Below are positions 50,690 to 58,536 of a DNA stretch of 64,000 bases, piece after piece. The stretch comes from Agrobacterium cucumeris (GTDB taxonomy: Bacteria; Pseudomonadota; Alphaproteobacteria; Rhizobiales; Rhizobiaceae): the NCBI RefSeq assembly GCF_030036535.1, contig NZ_CP080388.1, forward strand, positions 992,001-1,056,000. Direction: 5' to 3'. Position numbers and translations under genes: made by a program. Position 1 is the stretch's first letter, and every line of letters starts with the position of its first letter. The notes beneath the pieces are model-generated. The model ran no database searches. It was not told where the DNA came from and worked only from the letters and a program-made list of their open reading frames with translations.

Positions 50690-51997
50690 TCAAACGTCGA
50701 GCGTGGTCTGATGCTCCCAGGCGGTGAACTGCGAGCAATAGCTGTTCCACTCACCCTGCTTCAGCTTGAGATAGGCCTTCGAGAATTCAACGCCCAGCGC
50801 CTGCTGCAATTCCGCATCCTTCTCATATTCGCGCAGCGCATCGAGAAGATTGAGCGGCAGCTTCGGAGCATCCGTGACCTTGTGGCCCTCGCGATACATG
50901 TCGATGTCGTGATGCGGACCGGGATCGGCCTTTGAACGGACGCCGGAGAGGCCGGCGGCGATGATGATGGCCTGCAGCAGATAGGGGTTCACAGCGCCAT
51001 CCGGCAGGCGCAGTTCAAACCGCCCCGGCCCCGGTACGCGCACCATATGCGTGCGGTTATTACCGGTCCATGTCACCGTGTTTGGCGCCCAGGTAGCACC
51101 CGAAATGGTGCGCGGCGCGTTGATGCGCTTGTAGGAATTGACCGTCGGATTGGTAACCGCCGCAAGAGCCGACGCATGTTTCATGATGCCACCGAGAAAG
51201 GTCTTGCCCTTGGCAGAAAGCCCGAAAGGCATTGCCTTGTCGGCAAAGGCATTGATCTTGCCGTCGAGATCCCAGACCGAAATATGGGCATGGCAGCCGT
51301 TGCCGGTTAGCCCCTTGAAAGGCTTCGGCATGAAGGTGGCGCGCAGCCCGTGCTTTTCGGCGACGGATTTGACCATGAACTTGAAGAAGGAATGCTTGTC
51401 GGCGGTCTGCAGCGCGTCATCATATTCCCAGTTCATCTCGAACTGGCCATTCGCGTCCTCATGGTCGTTCTGGTAGGGCTTCCAGCCCAGTTCCAGCATG
51501 TAATCGCAAATCTCGGCGATCACATCGTAACGGCGCATAACAGCCTGCTGGTCGTAGCACGGCTTTTCCGCCGTATCGTATTCGTCGGAGATTTTCGCCC
51601 CGTCAGGCGAAATCAGGAAAAATTCCGGCTCAACGCCGGTCTTGACCCGCAGCCCCTCGCTTGCCGCTTCCGCGATGAGTTTTTTCAGAACCACGCGTGG
51701 CGCCTGTTCCACTGGCTGGTCTTCCATGACGCAATCGGCAGCGACCCAGGCGACATCCCTTTTCCACGGAAGCTGGATGACCGACGAGGCATCGGGTACG
51801 GCAAAAAGATCGGGATGAGCCGGCGTCAGATCGAACCATGTGGCAAAACCGGCAAAACCCGCCCCGCCCTTCTGCATATCGGCAATGGCTTCCGCAGGAA
51901 CCAGTTTGGCGCGCTGGCCGCCGAAGAGATCGGTATAACTGATCATGAAATATTTGATGCCCTTTTCGGCAGCAAATTTGGAGAGGTCCAGTGTCAC
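50690..51997 (-). CDS. gmaS: Gamma-glutamylmethylamide synthetase (type III glutamine synthetase-like, GlnT/GmaS)
   Basis: 435 residues of the glutamine synthetase fold: TGVEPEFFLISPDG, NDHEDANGQFEMNWEYDDAL, the HAHISVW histidine motif, NSYKRINAPRTISGATWAPN and RIxxPG-like PGPGRFELRLPDGAVNPYL. This subgroup is annotated GlnT in rhizobia, and in methylotrophs is GmaS, joining methylamine to glutamate with ATP. The neighbouring mgsABC genes favour GmaS. AGGGGA precedes the ATG very closely. It lies 85 bp after mgsC beyond a terminator, so it may have its own promoter or receive partial read-through. Confidence 0.9.
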   Translation of the reverse strand: MTLDLSKFAAEKGIKYFMISYTDLFGGQRAKLVPAEAIADMQKGGAGFAGFATWFDLTPAHPDLFAVPDASSVIQLPWKRDVAWVAADCVMEDQPVEQAPRVVLKKLIAEAASEGLRVKTGVEPEFFLISPDGAKISDEYDTAEKPCYDQQAVMRRYDVIAEICDYMLELGWKPYQNDHEDANGQFEMNWEYDDALQTADKHSFFKFMVKSVAEKHGLRATFMPKPFKGLTGNGCHAHISVWDLDGKINAFADKAMPFGLSAKGKTFLGGIMKHASALAAVTNPTVNSYKRINAPRTISGATWAPNTVTWTGNNRTHMVRVPGPGRFELRLPDGAVNPYLLQAIIIAAGLSGVRSKADPGPHHDIDMYREGHKVTDAPKLPLNLLDALREYEKDAELQQALGVEFSKAYLKLKQGEWNSYCSQFTAWEHQTTLDV

Positions 51998-52033
51998 GTC
52001 ATTCCCCTTTTTTTGGTATCAGACACTTCATTG

Positions 52034-52069
52034 AAAAAAGACGGGCACATCCTCCCAAATGCGCCCGTC
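52034..52069 (-). terminator. Rho-independent terminator between mgsC and gmaS
   Basis: GACGGGC (52040-52046) pairs with GCCCGTC (52063-52069) and the leftward RNA continues with six U (52039-52034). It ends mgsABC or attenuates read-through into gmaS. Confidence 0.8.
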
Positions 52070-52082
52070 CGTTCTTTATGGC

Positions 52083-53411
52083 TTAAAAGCTGCCTTTCCC
52101 CGGGAACCAGTTCGTTCCCGCCAGCGGAACCTGCGCCATTGCCGCAGCCTCCATGGTCAGCGCCACCAGATCTTCCGGCTCCAGATTGTGGAGATGGTTC
52201 TTGCCGCAGGCGCGCGCGATGGTCTGCGCCTCGAGCGTCATGACCTTCAGGTAATTGGCGAGGCGGCGGCCGGCGGCAACGGGATCGAGGCGTGCTGCCA
52301 ATTCCGGGTCCTGCGTGGTGATGCCGGCGGGGTCTTTGCCCTCATGCCAGTCATCATAAGCGCCGGCGGTGGTGCCAAGTTTCTGATATTCCGCTTCCCA
52401 ATGCGGATCATTGTCACCCAACGCCACCAGCGCCGCCGTTCCAATCGCAACCGCATCGGCACCGAGCGCCAACGCCTTGGCGACATCAGCGCCTGAGCGA
52501 ATGCCGCCGGAGACGATGAGCTGCACCTTGCGGTGCATGCCGAGATCCTGAAGCGCCTGCACGGCGGGGCGAATGCAGGCAAGCGTTGGCATGCCGACAT
52601 TTTCGATGAAGACATCCTGCGTAGCGGCCGTGCCGCCCTGCATGCCGTCAAGCACCACTACATCGGCACCGGCCTTCACCGCCAAAGCCGTGTCGTAATA
52701 GGGGCGTGCACCACCGACCTTGATGTAGATCGGTTTTTCCCAGTCAGTGATTTCGCGCAGTTCTAGGATCTTGATTTCCAGATCATCCGGGCCGGTCCAA
52801 TCAGGGTGGCGGCAGGCGGAGCGCTGGTCGATGCCCTTCGGCAGGTTGCGCATGTTGGCGACGCGATCGGAAATCTTCTGGCCGAGCAACATGCCGCCAC
52901 CGCCCGGCTTCGCGCCCTGGCCGACCACGACCTCGATGGCATCCGCACGGCGCAGGTCTTTCGGGTTCATGCCGTAACGTGAGGGCAGATACTGGTAAAC
53001 CAGCGTCTGGCTATGGCCGCGCTCCTCATCCGTCATGCCGCCATCGCCCGTCGTGGTGGACGTGCCGGCGATGGTCGCGCCACGGCCGAGCGCTTCCTTG
53101 GCATTGCCCGAAAGCGCGCCGAAGCTCATGCCGGCAATGGTGATCGGCGTTTTCAGCGTGATCGGCTTCTTGGCGAAGCGCGTGCCGAGCGTGACGGTCG
53201 TATCGCATTTCTCGCGGTAACCCTCGAGCGGATAACGCGAGATCGACGCGCCAAGAAACAGCAGGTCGTCGAAATGCGGCACCTTGCGCTTGGTGCCCGC
53301 ACCGCGAATGTCATAGATGCCGGTCGCCGCCGCGCGGCGGATTTCCGCCAGCGTGTGATCATCGAATGTTGCGGATTTGCGCGGCGGGGTGAAGGGGTTG
53401 TGATAGCTCAT
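52083..53411 (-). CDS. mgsC: N-methylglutamate synthase, FMN-binding subunit (MgsC/GlxD)
   Basis: 442 residues from ATG 53411 (AAGGGA at 7-nt spacing; the longer frame upstream is not coding). Homologous to the FMN barrel of GltB: GMSFGALSGNAKEALGRGA, GAKPGGGGMLLGQKISDRVA, and VSGGIRSGADVAKALALGADAVAIGTAAL. It would form N-methylglutamate from gamma-glutamylmethylamide and 2-oxoglutarate or glutamate with MgsA and MgsB. Where GltB has its iron-sulfur cysteines ([16 protein letters not shown]), this protein reads DDWHEGKDPAGITTQDP, so those ligands are absent. Confidence 0.9.
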   Translation of the reverse strand: MSYHNPFTPPRKSATFDDHTLAEIRRAAATGIYDIRGAGTKRKVPHFDDLLFLGASISRYPLEGYREKCDTTVTLGTRFAKKPITLKTPITIAGMSFGALSGNAKEALGRGATIAGTSTTTGDGGMTDEERGHSQTLVYQYLPSRYGMNPKDLRRADAIEVVVGQGAKPGGGGMLLGQKISDRVANMRNLPKGIDQRSACRHPDWTGPDDLEIKILELREITDWEKPIYIKVGGARPYYDTALAVKAGADVVVLDGMQGGTAATQDVFIENVGMPTLACIRPAVQALQDLGMHRKVQLIVSGGIRSGADVAKALALGADAVAIGTAALVALGDNDPHWEAEYQKLGTTAGAYDDWHEGKDPAGITTQDPELAARLDPVAAGRRLANYLKVMTLEAQTIARACGKNHLHNLEPEDLVALTMEAAAMAQVPLAGTNWFPGKGSF

Positions 53412-53427
53412 CGGAATATCCCTTGCC

Positions 53428-54114
53428 TCAATACGCGTCGGCGTTTTCGATGTTGAAATTGTAGAGCGTGCGGGCCGAGCCGTAGCGCTTGAACTCACCG
53501 GGGCTGACATCGGTGACGCCGGCCTTTTCGAGGAGTTCGGCAAGCTTTTCGAGATGTTCGGGCAGCATCTCCTTTTCGATGCAATCGGCACCCAGGCTCT
53601 TCACCGAACCGCGCACGAAAAGCTTCGCCTCATAAAGGGAATCGCCCAGCGCATCCCCCGCATCACCGCAGACGACGAGGTGGCCGGACTGGCCCATGAA
53701 GGCGGACATGTGGCCGATATTACCCTTCACGACGATATCGATGCCCTTCATGGAAATGCCGCAGCGGGAGGCGGCATTGCCCCTGATAACCAGAAGCCCG
53801 CCGCGACCGGTGGCGCCGGCATATTGCGAAGCATCACCCTCGATGACGACGGTGCCGGACATCATGTTTTCCGCAACGCCCGGCCCGGCCGAACCGTGCA
53901 CGGTGACGGTGCCGCCATCATTCATGCCCGCACAATAATAACCGACAGAGCCGCGTACATCGACGATCACAGGGCTGTCGATGCCGACCGCCACGGCATG
54001 ATGGCCGCGCGGATTGACCACTTCGAATTCGGTGTCGTTGGCTCCAGAGGAAAGGCCGTGGAGCGCACTGTTGAGTTCACGCAATGGCGTGTGGGAGAGA
54101 TCGAAAACTGGCAT
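53428..54114 (-). CDS. mgsB: N-methylglutamate synthase, GXGXG subunit (MgsB/GlxC)
   Basis: 228 residues that form a stand-alone version of the GltB C-terminal beta-helix, with repeated glycine-rich turns (GSVGYYCAGMNDGGTVTVHGSAGPGVAENM, split by repeats of about 20 residues, and SGHLVVCGDAGDALGDSL). It is a structural partner of MgsA and MgsC. It lies 16 bp before mgsC and 37 bp after mgsA in the same operon. Confidence 0.9.
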   Translation of the reverse strand: MPVFDLSHTPLRELNSALHGLSSGANDTEFEVVNPRGHHAVAVGIDSPVIVDVRGSVGYYCAGMNDGGTVTVHGSAGPGVAENMMSGTVVIEGDASQYAGATGRGGLLVIRGNAASRCGISMKGIDIVVKGNIGHMSAFMGQSGHLVVCGDAGDALGDSLYEAKLFVRGSVKSLGADCIEKEMLPEHLEKLAELLEKAGVTDVSPGEFKRYGSARTLYNFNIENADAY

Positions 54115-54151
54115 GGATTATGACTTTCAAAACAGGCGCCGATGACGGGTC

Positions 54152-55057
54152 TCAGGCAGCCTTTTCATGGTCCCAGAAATAGACGGTTGCCGGTTCCGGC
54201 TCCCAGACGCGGGCATTTTCAATGCCGGGCAGATTGACCAGCGCGCGATATTCCGAGCCGAAAGCGACATATTGGTCGGTCTCGGCCATGACAGCGGGCT
54301 TGCAGGCGATGGGATCACGCACCACGCCAAAGCCGGATTTGGTACCGACGACGAAGGTGAAGAAGCCGTCGAGATCATCGAGCGCACCCTCGAGCGCCTC
54401 GCCCAGATCCTTGCCCTTGGCCATCTCAGCCGTGAGATAGGCGGCGGCGACTTCCGAGTCGTTCTGGGTCTCGAACGTCATGCCCTCGCGCACCAGTTCG
54501 CGGCGCAGATTATTGTGATTGGAAAGCGAGCCATTATGCACGAGGCACTGGTCGGCACCGGTGGAGAAGGGATGCGCGCCAAGCGTCGTCACCGCCGATT
54601 CCGTCGCCATGCGGGTGTGGCCGATGCCATGGCTGCCGGCCATGGAGCGCACGTCGAAACGGGCGACAACGTCCTTCGGCAGGCCAGTTTCCTTGTAGAT
54701 TTCCACACTGTCGCCGGAGCCCATGACCCGGACATCAGGACGGATGGCGGCAAGAACCGCACGAATACCACCCAGCTTCTCGGCGGGAATATCGAGAACA
54801 GCATGGGTGCTTTTCACCGTGACCACGGCATCAACGCCATTTTCCTTCATCGCTTCGGCGAGGCCGGAAAAATCGACGGCGGGATCGGCCGACTGGATCG
54901 TTACTTTCGCCCGGCCATTGGCAGCGTTGCCATAGATCGCAATCCCGGCCGAATCCGGGCCGCGATCGGTCATGGTGACGAGCATGTCAGAGAGCAGCTG
55001 ACCCAGCTGCGGTTCAAGGCTTTTGTCTTTCAGGAATAGTCCAACAATGCCGCACAT
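54152..55057 (-). CDS. mgsA: N-methylglutamate synthase, class II amidotransferase subunit (MgsA/GlxB)
   Basis: 301 residues, Ntn-type glutamine amidotransferase. The nucleophile is Cys2 (MCGIVGLFL), exposed by removal of methionine, unlike GltB where a propeptide is cut. Motifs GIGHTRMATESAVTTLGAHPF and CLVHNGSLSNHNNLRREL form the glutamine site. In the N-methylglutamate pathway it acts on the gamma-glutamylmethylamide group. GGAGG precedes ATG 55057. It is the first gene of mgsABC. Confidence 0.9.
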   Translation of the reverse strand: MCGIVGLFLKDKSLEPQLGQLLSDMLVTMTDRGPDSAGIAIYGNAANGRAKVTIQSADPAVDFSGLAEAMKENGVDAVVTVKSTHAVLDIPAEKLGGIRAVLAAIRPDVRVMGSGDSVEIYKETGLPKDVVARFDVRSMAGSHGIGHTRMATESAVTTLGAHPFSTGADQCLVHNGSLSNHNNLRRELVREGMTFETQNDSEVAAAYLTAEMAKGKDLGEALEGALDDLDGFFTFVVGTKSGFGVVRDPIACKPAVMAETDQYVAFGSEYRALVNLPGIENARVWEPEPATVYFWDHEKAA

Positions 55058-55092
55058 CGACAGGCACCTCCATTCGTTTCTGAATGAAGGGC

Positions 55093-55112
55093 TAACATAT
55101 GGAATTCCAATT
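55093..55112. promoter_or_regulatory. Palindrome in the mgs promoter region
   Basis: TGGAATTCCA (55100-55109) is a perfect 10-bp palindrome 43 bp upstream of mgsA in the 95-bp gap to the XRE gene. Its TGGAA half-sites could bind the adjacent cupin-type regulator. Short palindromes of this length also occur by chance. Confidence 0.3.
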
Positions 55113-55152
55113 CGTCAACTATCAGGAATATTTTTTTCTTCTAAGGCAAATT

Positions 55153-55818
55153 TCAATCACTGGTCACCCGCCTTTGCGGATAGGAAATGATCGACAGATA
55201 ACGGGCGGGGAGCTTTACCAATTCCTCCGGCCCGTGCGGCGCATCGGCGTCGAAAAACAGGCTGTCACCAGCCTGCATGGTGAAAAGCTGCTCGCCGTGG
55301 CGATAGACCACCTCGCCCTCCAGCATGTAGAGAAACTCCATTCCCTCATGCTGGAAGGTCGGAAACACATCCGAATCCTTGGTGAGCGTGATGAGATAGG
55401 GCTCGACGGTGACGCCGCTGGTATTGTTGTCGATATGGCCGAGCAGGCTGTATTGGTGGCCGGCCCGGGTGCCCCTGCGTTCGATATTCACCCCTTGCCC
55501 CGCTTTGACGAAGGTCGCACTGCGCGGCTCCTCGAAACCGCGAAAGAACGCGGTGATCGGCACGCCCAGCGCCTTTGAAAGCGTCTGCAGCGTGGTGAGT
55601 GATGGCGAGATATTGCCGTTCTCAATCTTGGACAGCATGCCCACGGAAACACCGGTGGCCGATGCAAGATCGGTGACCGTAATGCCGAGTTTCTTGCGAT
55701 AGGCGCGCACCTCATGACCGATCGCCATTTCCAGATTGTTGACCCTCGGCTCGCGAACGGCATGCGGGTCCTGGGACAGGAACTGCGCCTGCTCGGTCTT
55801 GGTGGTATCCTTGGCCAT
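55153..55818 (-). CDS. XRE-family regulator with C-terminal cupin domain
   Basis: 221 residues from ATG 55818 (GGAGG at 5 nt; an ATG five codons upstream is in frame). Helix-turn-helix at about 28-85 (LGITVTDLASATGVSVGMLSKIENGNISPSLTTLQTLSKAL) followed by a cupin (about 130-200; HEGMEFLYMLEGEVVYRHGEQLFTMQAGDSLFFDADAPHG). Regulators of this build often sit beside glutamine-synthetase-like and amine-oxidation genes. It lies upstream of mgsA, co-directional, and probably controls mgsABC-gmaS. Ligand unknown. Confidence 0.88.
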   Translation of the reverse strand: MAKDTTKTEQAQFLSQDPHAVREPRVNNLEMAIGHEVRAYRKKLGITVTDLASATGVSVGMLSKIENGNISPSLTTLQTLSKALGVPITAFFRGFEEPRSATFVKAGQGVNIERRGTRAGHQYSLLGHIDNNTSGVTVEPYLITLTKDSDVFPTFQHEGMEFLYMLEGEVVYRHGEQLFTMQAGDSLFFDADAPHGPEELVKLPARYLSIISYPQRRVTSD

Positions 55819-55867
55819 CGGTTCCTCCGGCATTTTCGTGTTTTCCCTTCTTTACAGGAAAACTATT

Positions 55868-56842
55868 TTAATTCAGGGGAAATCTTTGTCGCATGGCATT
55901 CGGTGTTTGCCCGAAGCGGGCCTTGAAGCATGCCGAAAAATGGCCTGCACTGGAAAAGCCCGTGGCGAAGGCCACTTCCGCGATGGAGAGCGGGCTTTGC
56001 TCCAGCAATCGCCGGGCGTGGTCAAGGCGAATGGCGCGGTAGGTCTCCAGAAAACTCGACTTCAGATGGCTCGCGAAAAGCCGGTCGAGATGCCGCGCGC
56101 TGGTTCCGGCCAGCTTTGCCATGGTCTGCCGGTCAAGCGGGCTTTCGATGGTCGTTTCCATTTTTTCCAGCACGGTCAGCAAGGCCGGATGGTGGGTGCC
56201 ATGACGTTCCGCCGAGGAGCCCCGCTGCGGCGCGCCGGGTTCGGCGACCGCCGTGTGCAGATACCAGTCGCTGACACGCCTTGCGAAATGGGCGCCCATT
56301 CTCTGTGAAATCATCGCATGCATCATGTCGAGGGGCGCAACGCCACCGGCGCAGGTAATGCGGTCCCCATCGATGACGAAGCGGGCCTGTCTGGGCGTGA
56401 GATGGGCGAAGGCTTCCCGGAGTACCGGCGCGTGTTCCCAGTGGATCGTGAAATCACGATTATCCAGCAGGCCCGCTGCCGCCAGCAGGTAAGCACCGCT
56501 GGAAATACCACCAATCCTGACGCCCTGGCGCGCCAGCCGCCGCAGCATGCCAAAAGAACCTTCCCCCACGGCCCAGTCCTGCGGCCCACCGCCAGCACAG
56601 ACGAAGATCGTATGGCATCGCTCGCCCACCATGGCGAGTGACTGGCAATCGACGAGGATTCCCGACGAGCTTCTGACGGCTTCACCGCCGAAGGACAAAG
56701 GCACGACCTCATAAAGATCGGTCCCGGCAATGAGATTGGCAGCCCGCAGCGGCTCCGCCGCCGAGGCGTAGGACATCAGCGCAAAATTCGGGACGAGGAC
56801 AAAACCGATATGCTGAGTATTTTTTTGCTCGATGACGGTCAT
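55868..56842 (-). CDS. glxA: GlxA-family AraC-type transcriptional regulator
   Basis: 324 residues: an N-terminal DJ-1/PfpI-like amidotransferase domain (about 10-190, with VCAGGGPQDW at the nucleophile elbow) and a C-terminal AraC helix-turn-helix pair (about 220-320, LAGTSARHLDRLFASHLKSSFLETYR and IAEVAFATGFSSAGHFSACFKARFGQTP). Relatives include GbdR, which senses glycine betaine and dimethylglycine and activates demethylation genes. It is divergent from mgdA and directly upstream of the XRE gene, so it is the best candidate activator of the dehydrogenase operon. Confidence 0.9.
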   Translation of the reverse strand: MTVIEQKNTQHIGFVLVPNFALMSYASAAEPLRAANLIAGTDLYEVVPLSFGGEAVRSSSGILVDCQSLAMVGERCHTIFVCAGGGPQDWAVGEGSFGMLRRLARQGVRIGGISSGAYLLAAAGLLDNRDFTIHWEHAPVLREAFAHLTPRQARFVIDGDRITCAGGVAPLDMMHAMISQRMGAHFARRVSDWYLHTAVAEPGAPQRGSSAERHGTHHPALLTVLEKMETTIESPLDRQTMAKLAGTSARHLDRLFASHLKSSFLETYRAIRLDHARRLLEQSPLSIAEVAFATGFSSAGHFSACFKARFGQTPNAMRQRFPLN

Positions 56843-56932
56843 GTCTCGTTTCTAATTCATAATGTCCCTTTTCTGCAATCGCCTTTGGAGCCGTGTCGAT
56901 AAGCTTGCGTGATATCGTTCGAGGTACGCCAG

Positions 56933-58183
56933 ATGCGCTATTCCGCCTTTTCCATTTTCATGAACGGCCTTCTTGGCAATAAATCGTGGAAGCCCGCATG
57001 GCGGGATGTGTCACCGAAACCGCATTATGACGTCATCATCGTTGGCGGCGGCGGGCACGGGCTGGCCACCGCCTATTACCTTGCCAAGGAATTCGGCATC
57101 ACCAATGTCGCGGTGCTGGAGAAAAACTATATCGGCTCCGGCAATGTCGGTCGCAACACCACCATCATCCGCTCCAATTACCTGCTGCCGGGCAACAACC
57201 CATTCTACGAGCTTTCAATGAAGCTGTGGGAAGGGCTGGAGCAGGATTTCAATTTCAACGCCATGGTTTCCCAGCGCGGCGTGCTGAACCTTTTCCATTC
57301 GGATGCACAGCGCGATGCCTATACAAGGCGCGGCAACGCCATGCGGCTGCACGGCGTCGATGCCGAACTTCTGGACCGCGCCTCGGTCAAGGCAATGCTG
57401 CCGTTTCTCGATTTCGACAATGCCCGCTTTCCGGTTCAGGGCGGCCTGCTGCAAAAGCGCGGCGGCACGGTGCGGCATGATGCCGTTGCCTGGGGTTATG
57501 CCCGCGGTGCAGATAGCCGGGGCGTCGATATCATTCAGGGCTGCGAGGTGACGGGTATTCGCCGCGAAAACGGCATGGTCGTGGGTGTGGAGACAAGCCG
57601 CGGCTTCATCGGCTGTGGCAAGCTGGCGCTCGCGGCAGCGGGCAATTCCTCGCAGGTGGCCGCCATGGCCGGCCTGAAACTGCCGATCGAAAGCCATGTG
57701 CTGCAGGCTTTTGTGTCGGAAGGGCTGAAGCCCTTCATCGATGGCGTCGTCACCTTCGGGGCGGGCCATTTTTACGTTTCGCAATCGGACAAGGGCGGCC
57801 TCGTCTTCGGCGGCGATATAGACGGTTACAACTCCTATGCCCAACGCGGCAATCTGGCGACGGTCGAACATGTCGCCGAAGCCGGCAAGGCGATGATACC
57901 GGCGCTTTCCCGCGTCCGGGTCCTGCGCTCCTGGGGCGGCATCATGGATATGTCGATGGATGGTTCACCAATCATCGACCAAACTCCGATCGACAATCTC
58001 TATCTCAATGCAGGCTGGTGTTACGGCGGCTTCAAGGCGACGCCCGCTTCAGGTTTTTGCTTCGCCCATCTTCTGGCGCGCGGCACACCGCAGGAAACGG
58101 CAACAGCCTTCCGGCTGGACCGCTTCCGACGCGGTTATCTCATCGATGAAAAGGGTCAGGGCTCACAGCCCAACCTTCACTAA
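56933..58183 (+). CDS. mgdA: N-methylglutamate dehydrogenase / sarcosine oxidase beta-like subunit (MgdA/SoxB)
   Basis: 416 residues from ATG 56933 (GAGGT at 7 nt; GTG 56909 has none). FAD-dependent oxidoreductase with YDVIIVGGGGHGLATAYYLA at the N-terminus and GNVGRNTTIIRSNY, the covalent-FMN region of heterotetrameric sarcosine oxidase (the histidine of that region is replaced or shifted here and should be checked). It heads a four-gene operon B-D-A-G. With gmaS and mgsABC next door it more likely oxidises N-methylglutamate to glutamate plus methylene-THF than sarcosine. Confidence 0.9.
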   Translation: MRYSAFSIFMNGLLGNKSWKPAWRDVSPKPHYDVIIVGGGGHGLATAYYLAKEFGITNVAVLEKNYIGSGNVGRNTTIIRSNYLLPGNNPFYELSMKLWEGLEQDFNFNAMVSQRGVLNLFHSDAQRDAYTRRGNAMRLHGVDAELLDRASVKAMLPFLDFDNARFPVQGGLLQKRGGTVRHDAVAWGYARGADSRGVDIIQGCEVTGIRRENGMVVGVETSRGFIGCGKLALAAAGNSSQVAAMAGLKLPIESHVLQAFVSEGLKPFIDGVVTFGAGHFYVSQSDKGGLVFGGDIDGYNSYAQRGNLATVEHVAEAGKAMIPALSRVRVLRSWGGIMDMSMDGSPIIDQTPIDNLYLNAGWCYGGFKATPASGFCFAHLLARGTPQETATAFRLDRFRRGYLIDEKGQGSQPNLH

Positions 58184-58260
58184 ATCTGTCGCGGGATTTC
58201 AGGCGAAAACCGCTCACACTTTTCGGCATCCCGCTATCTGGCGGATCAAGGACATCTGAA

Positions 58261-58536
58261 ATGGCAAGTCTCGTGCCCTGCCCGCATTGCGGGCCAAGAC
58301 CCAGGCAAGAATTCACCATCAAGGGCGCTGCCCTTCAGCGACCGGCGGCGGATGCCGGTGCTGAGGAATGGTTCGATTATGTCTATCTGCGTGACAATCC
58401 GCGCGGCGCCTATGAGGAATATTGGCACCACACCTCCGGCTGCCGCCGCTGGCTGATCGTCGCCCGCGACACCGTCACCCATGAGATATCCGCCTGCCGC
58501 GATGCCGCCGAAGAGAAGGAAGCGACAAGCGCATGA
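58261..58536 (+). CDS. mgdB: N-methylglutamate dehydrogenase / sarcosine oxidase delta-like subunit (MgdB/SoxD)
   Basis: 91 residues with the zinc site of the delta family: Cys7, Cys10 (PCPHCG), then a histidine in YWHHTSGCRRW and Cys61. The RDNPRGAYEEYW motif is characteristic. AAGGA lies 9 nt before ATG 58261. Its stop overlaps the alpha-subunit start by 4 nt. The 77-bp gap before it has no other gene. Confidence 0.9.
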   Translation: MASLVPCPHCGPRPRQEFTIKGAALQRPAADAGAEEWFDYVYLRDNPRGAYEEYWHHTSGCRRWLIVARDTVTHEISACRDAAEEKEATSA

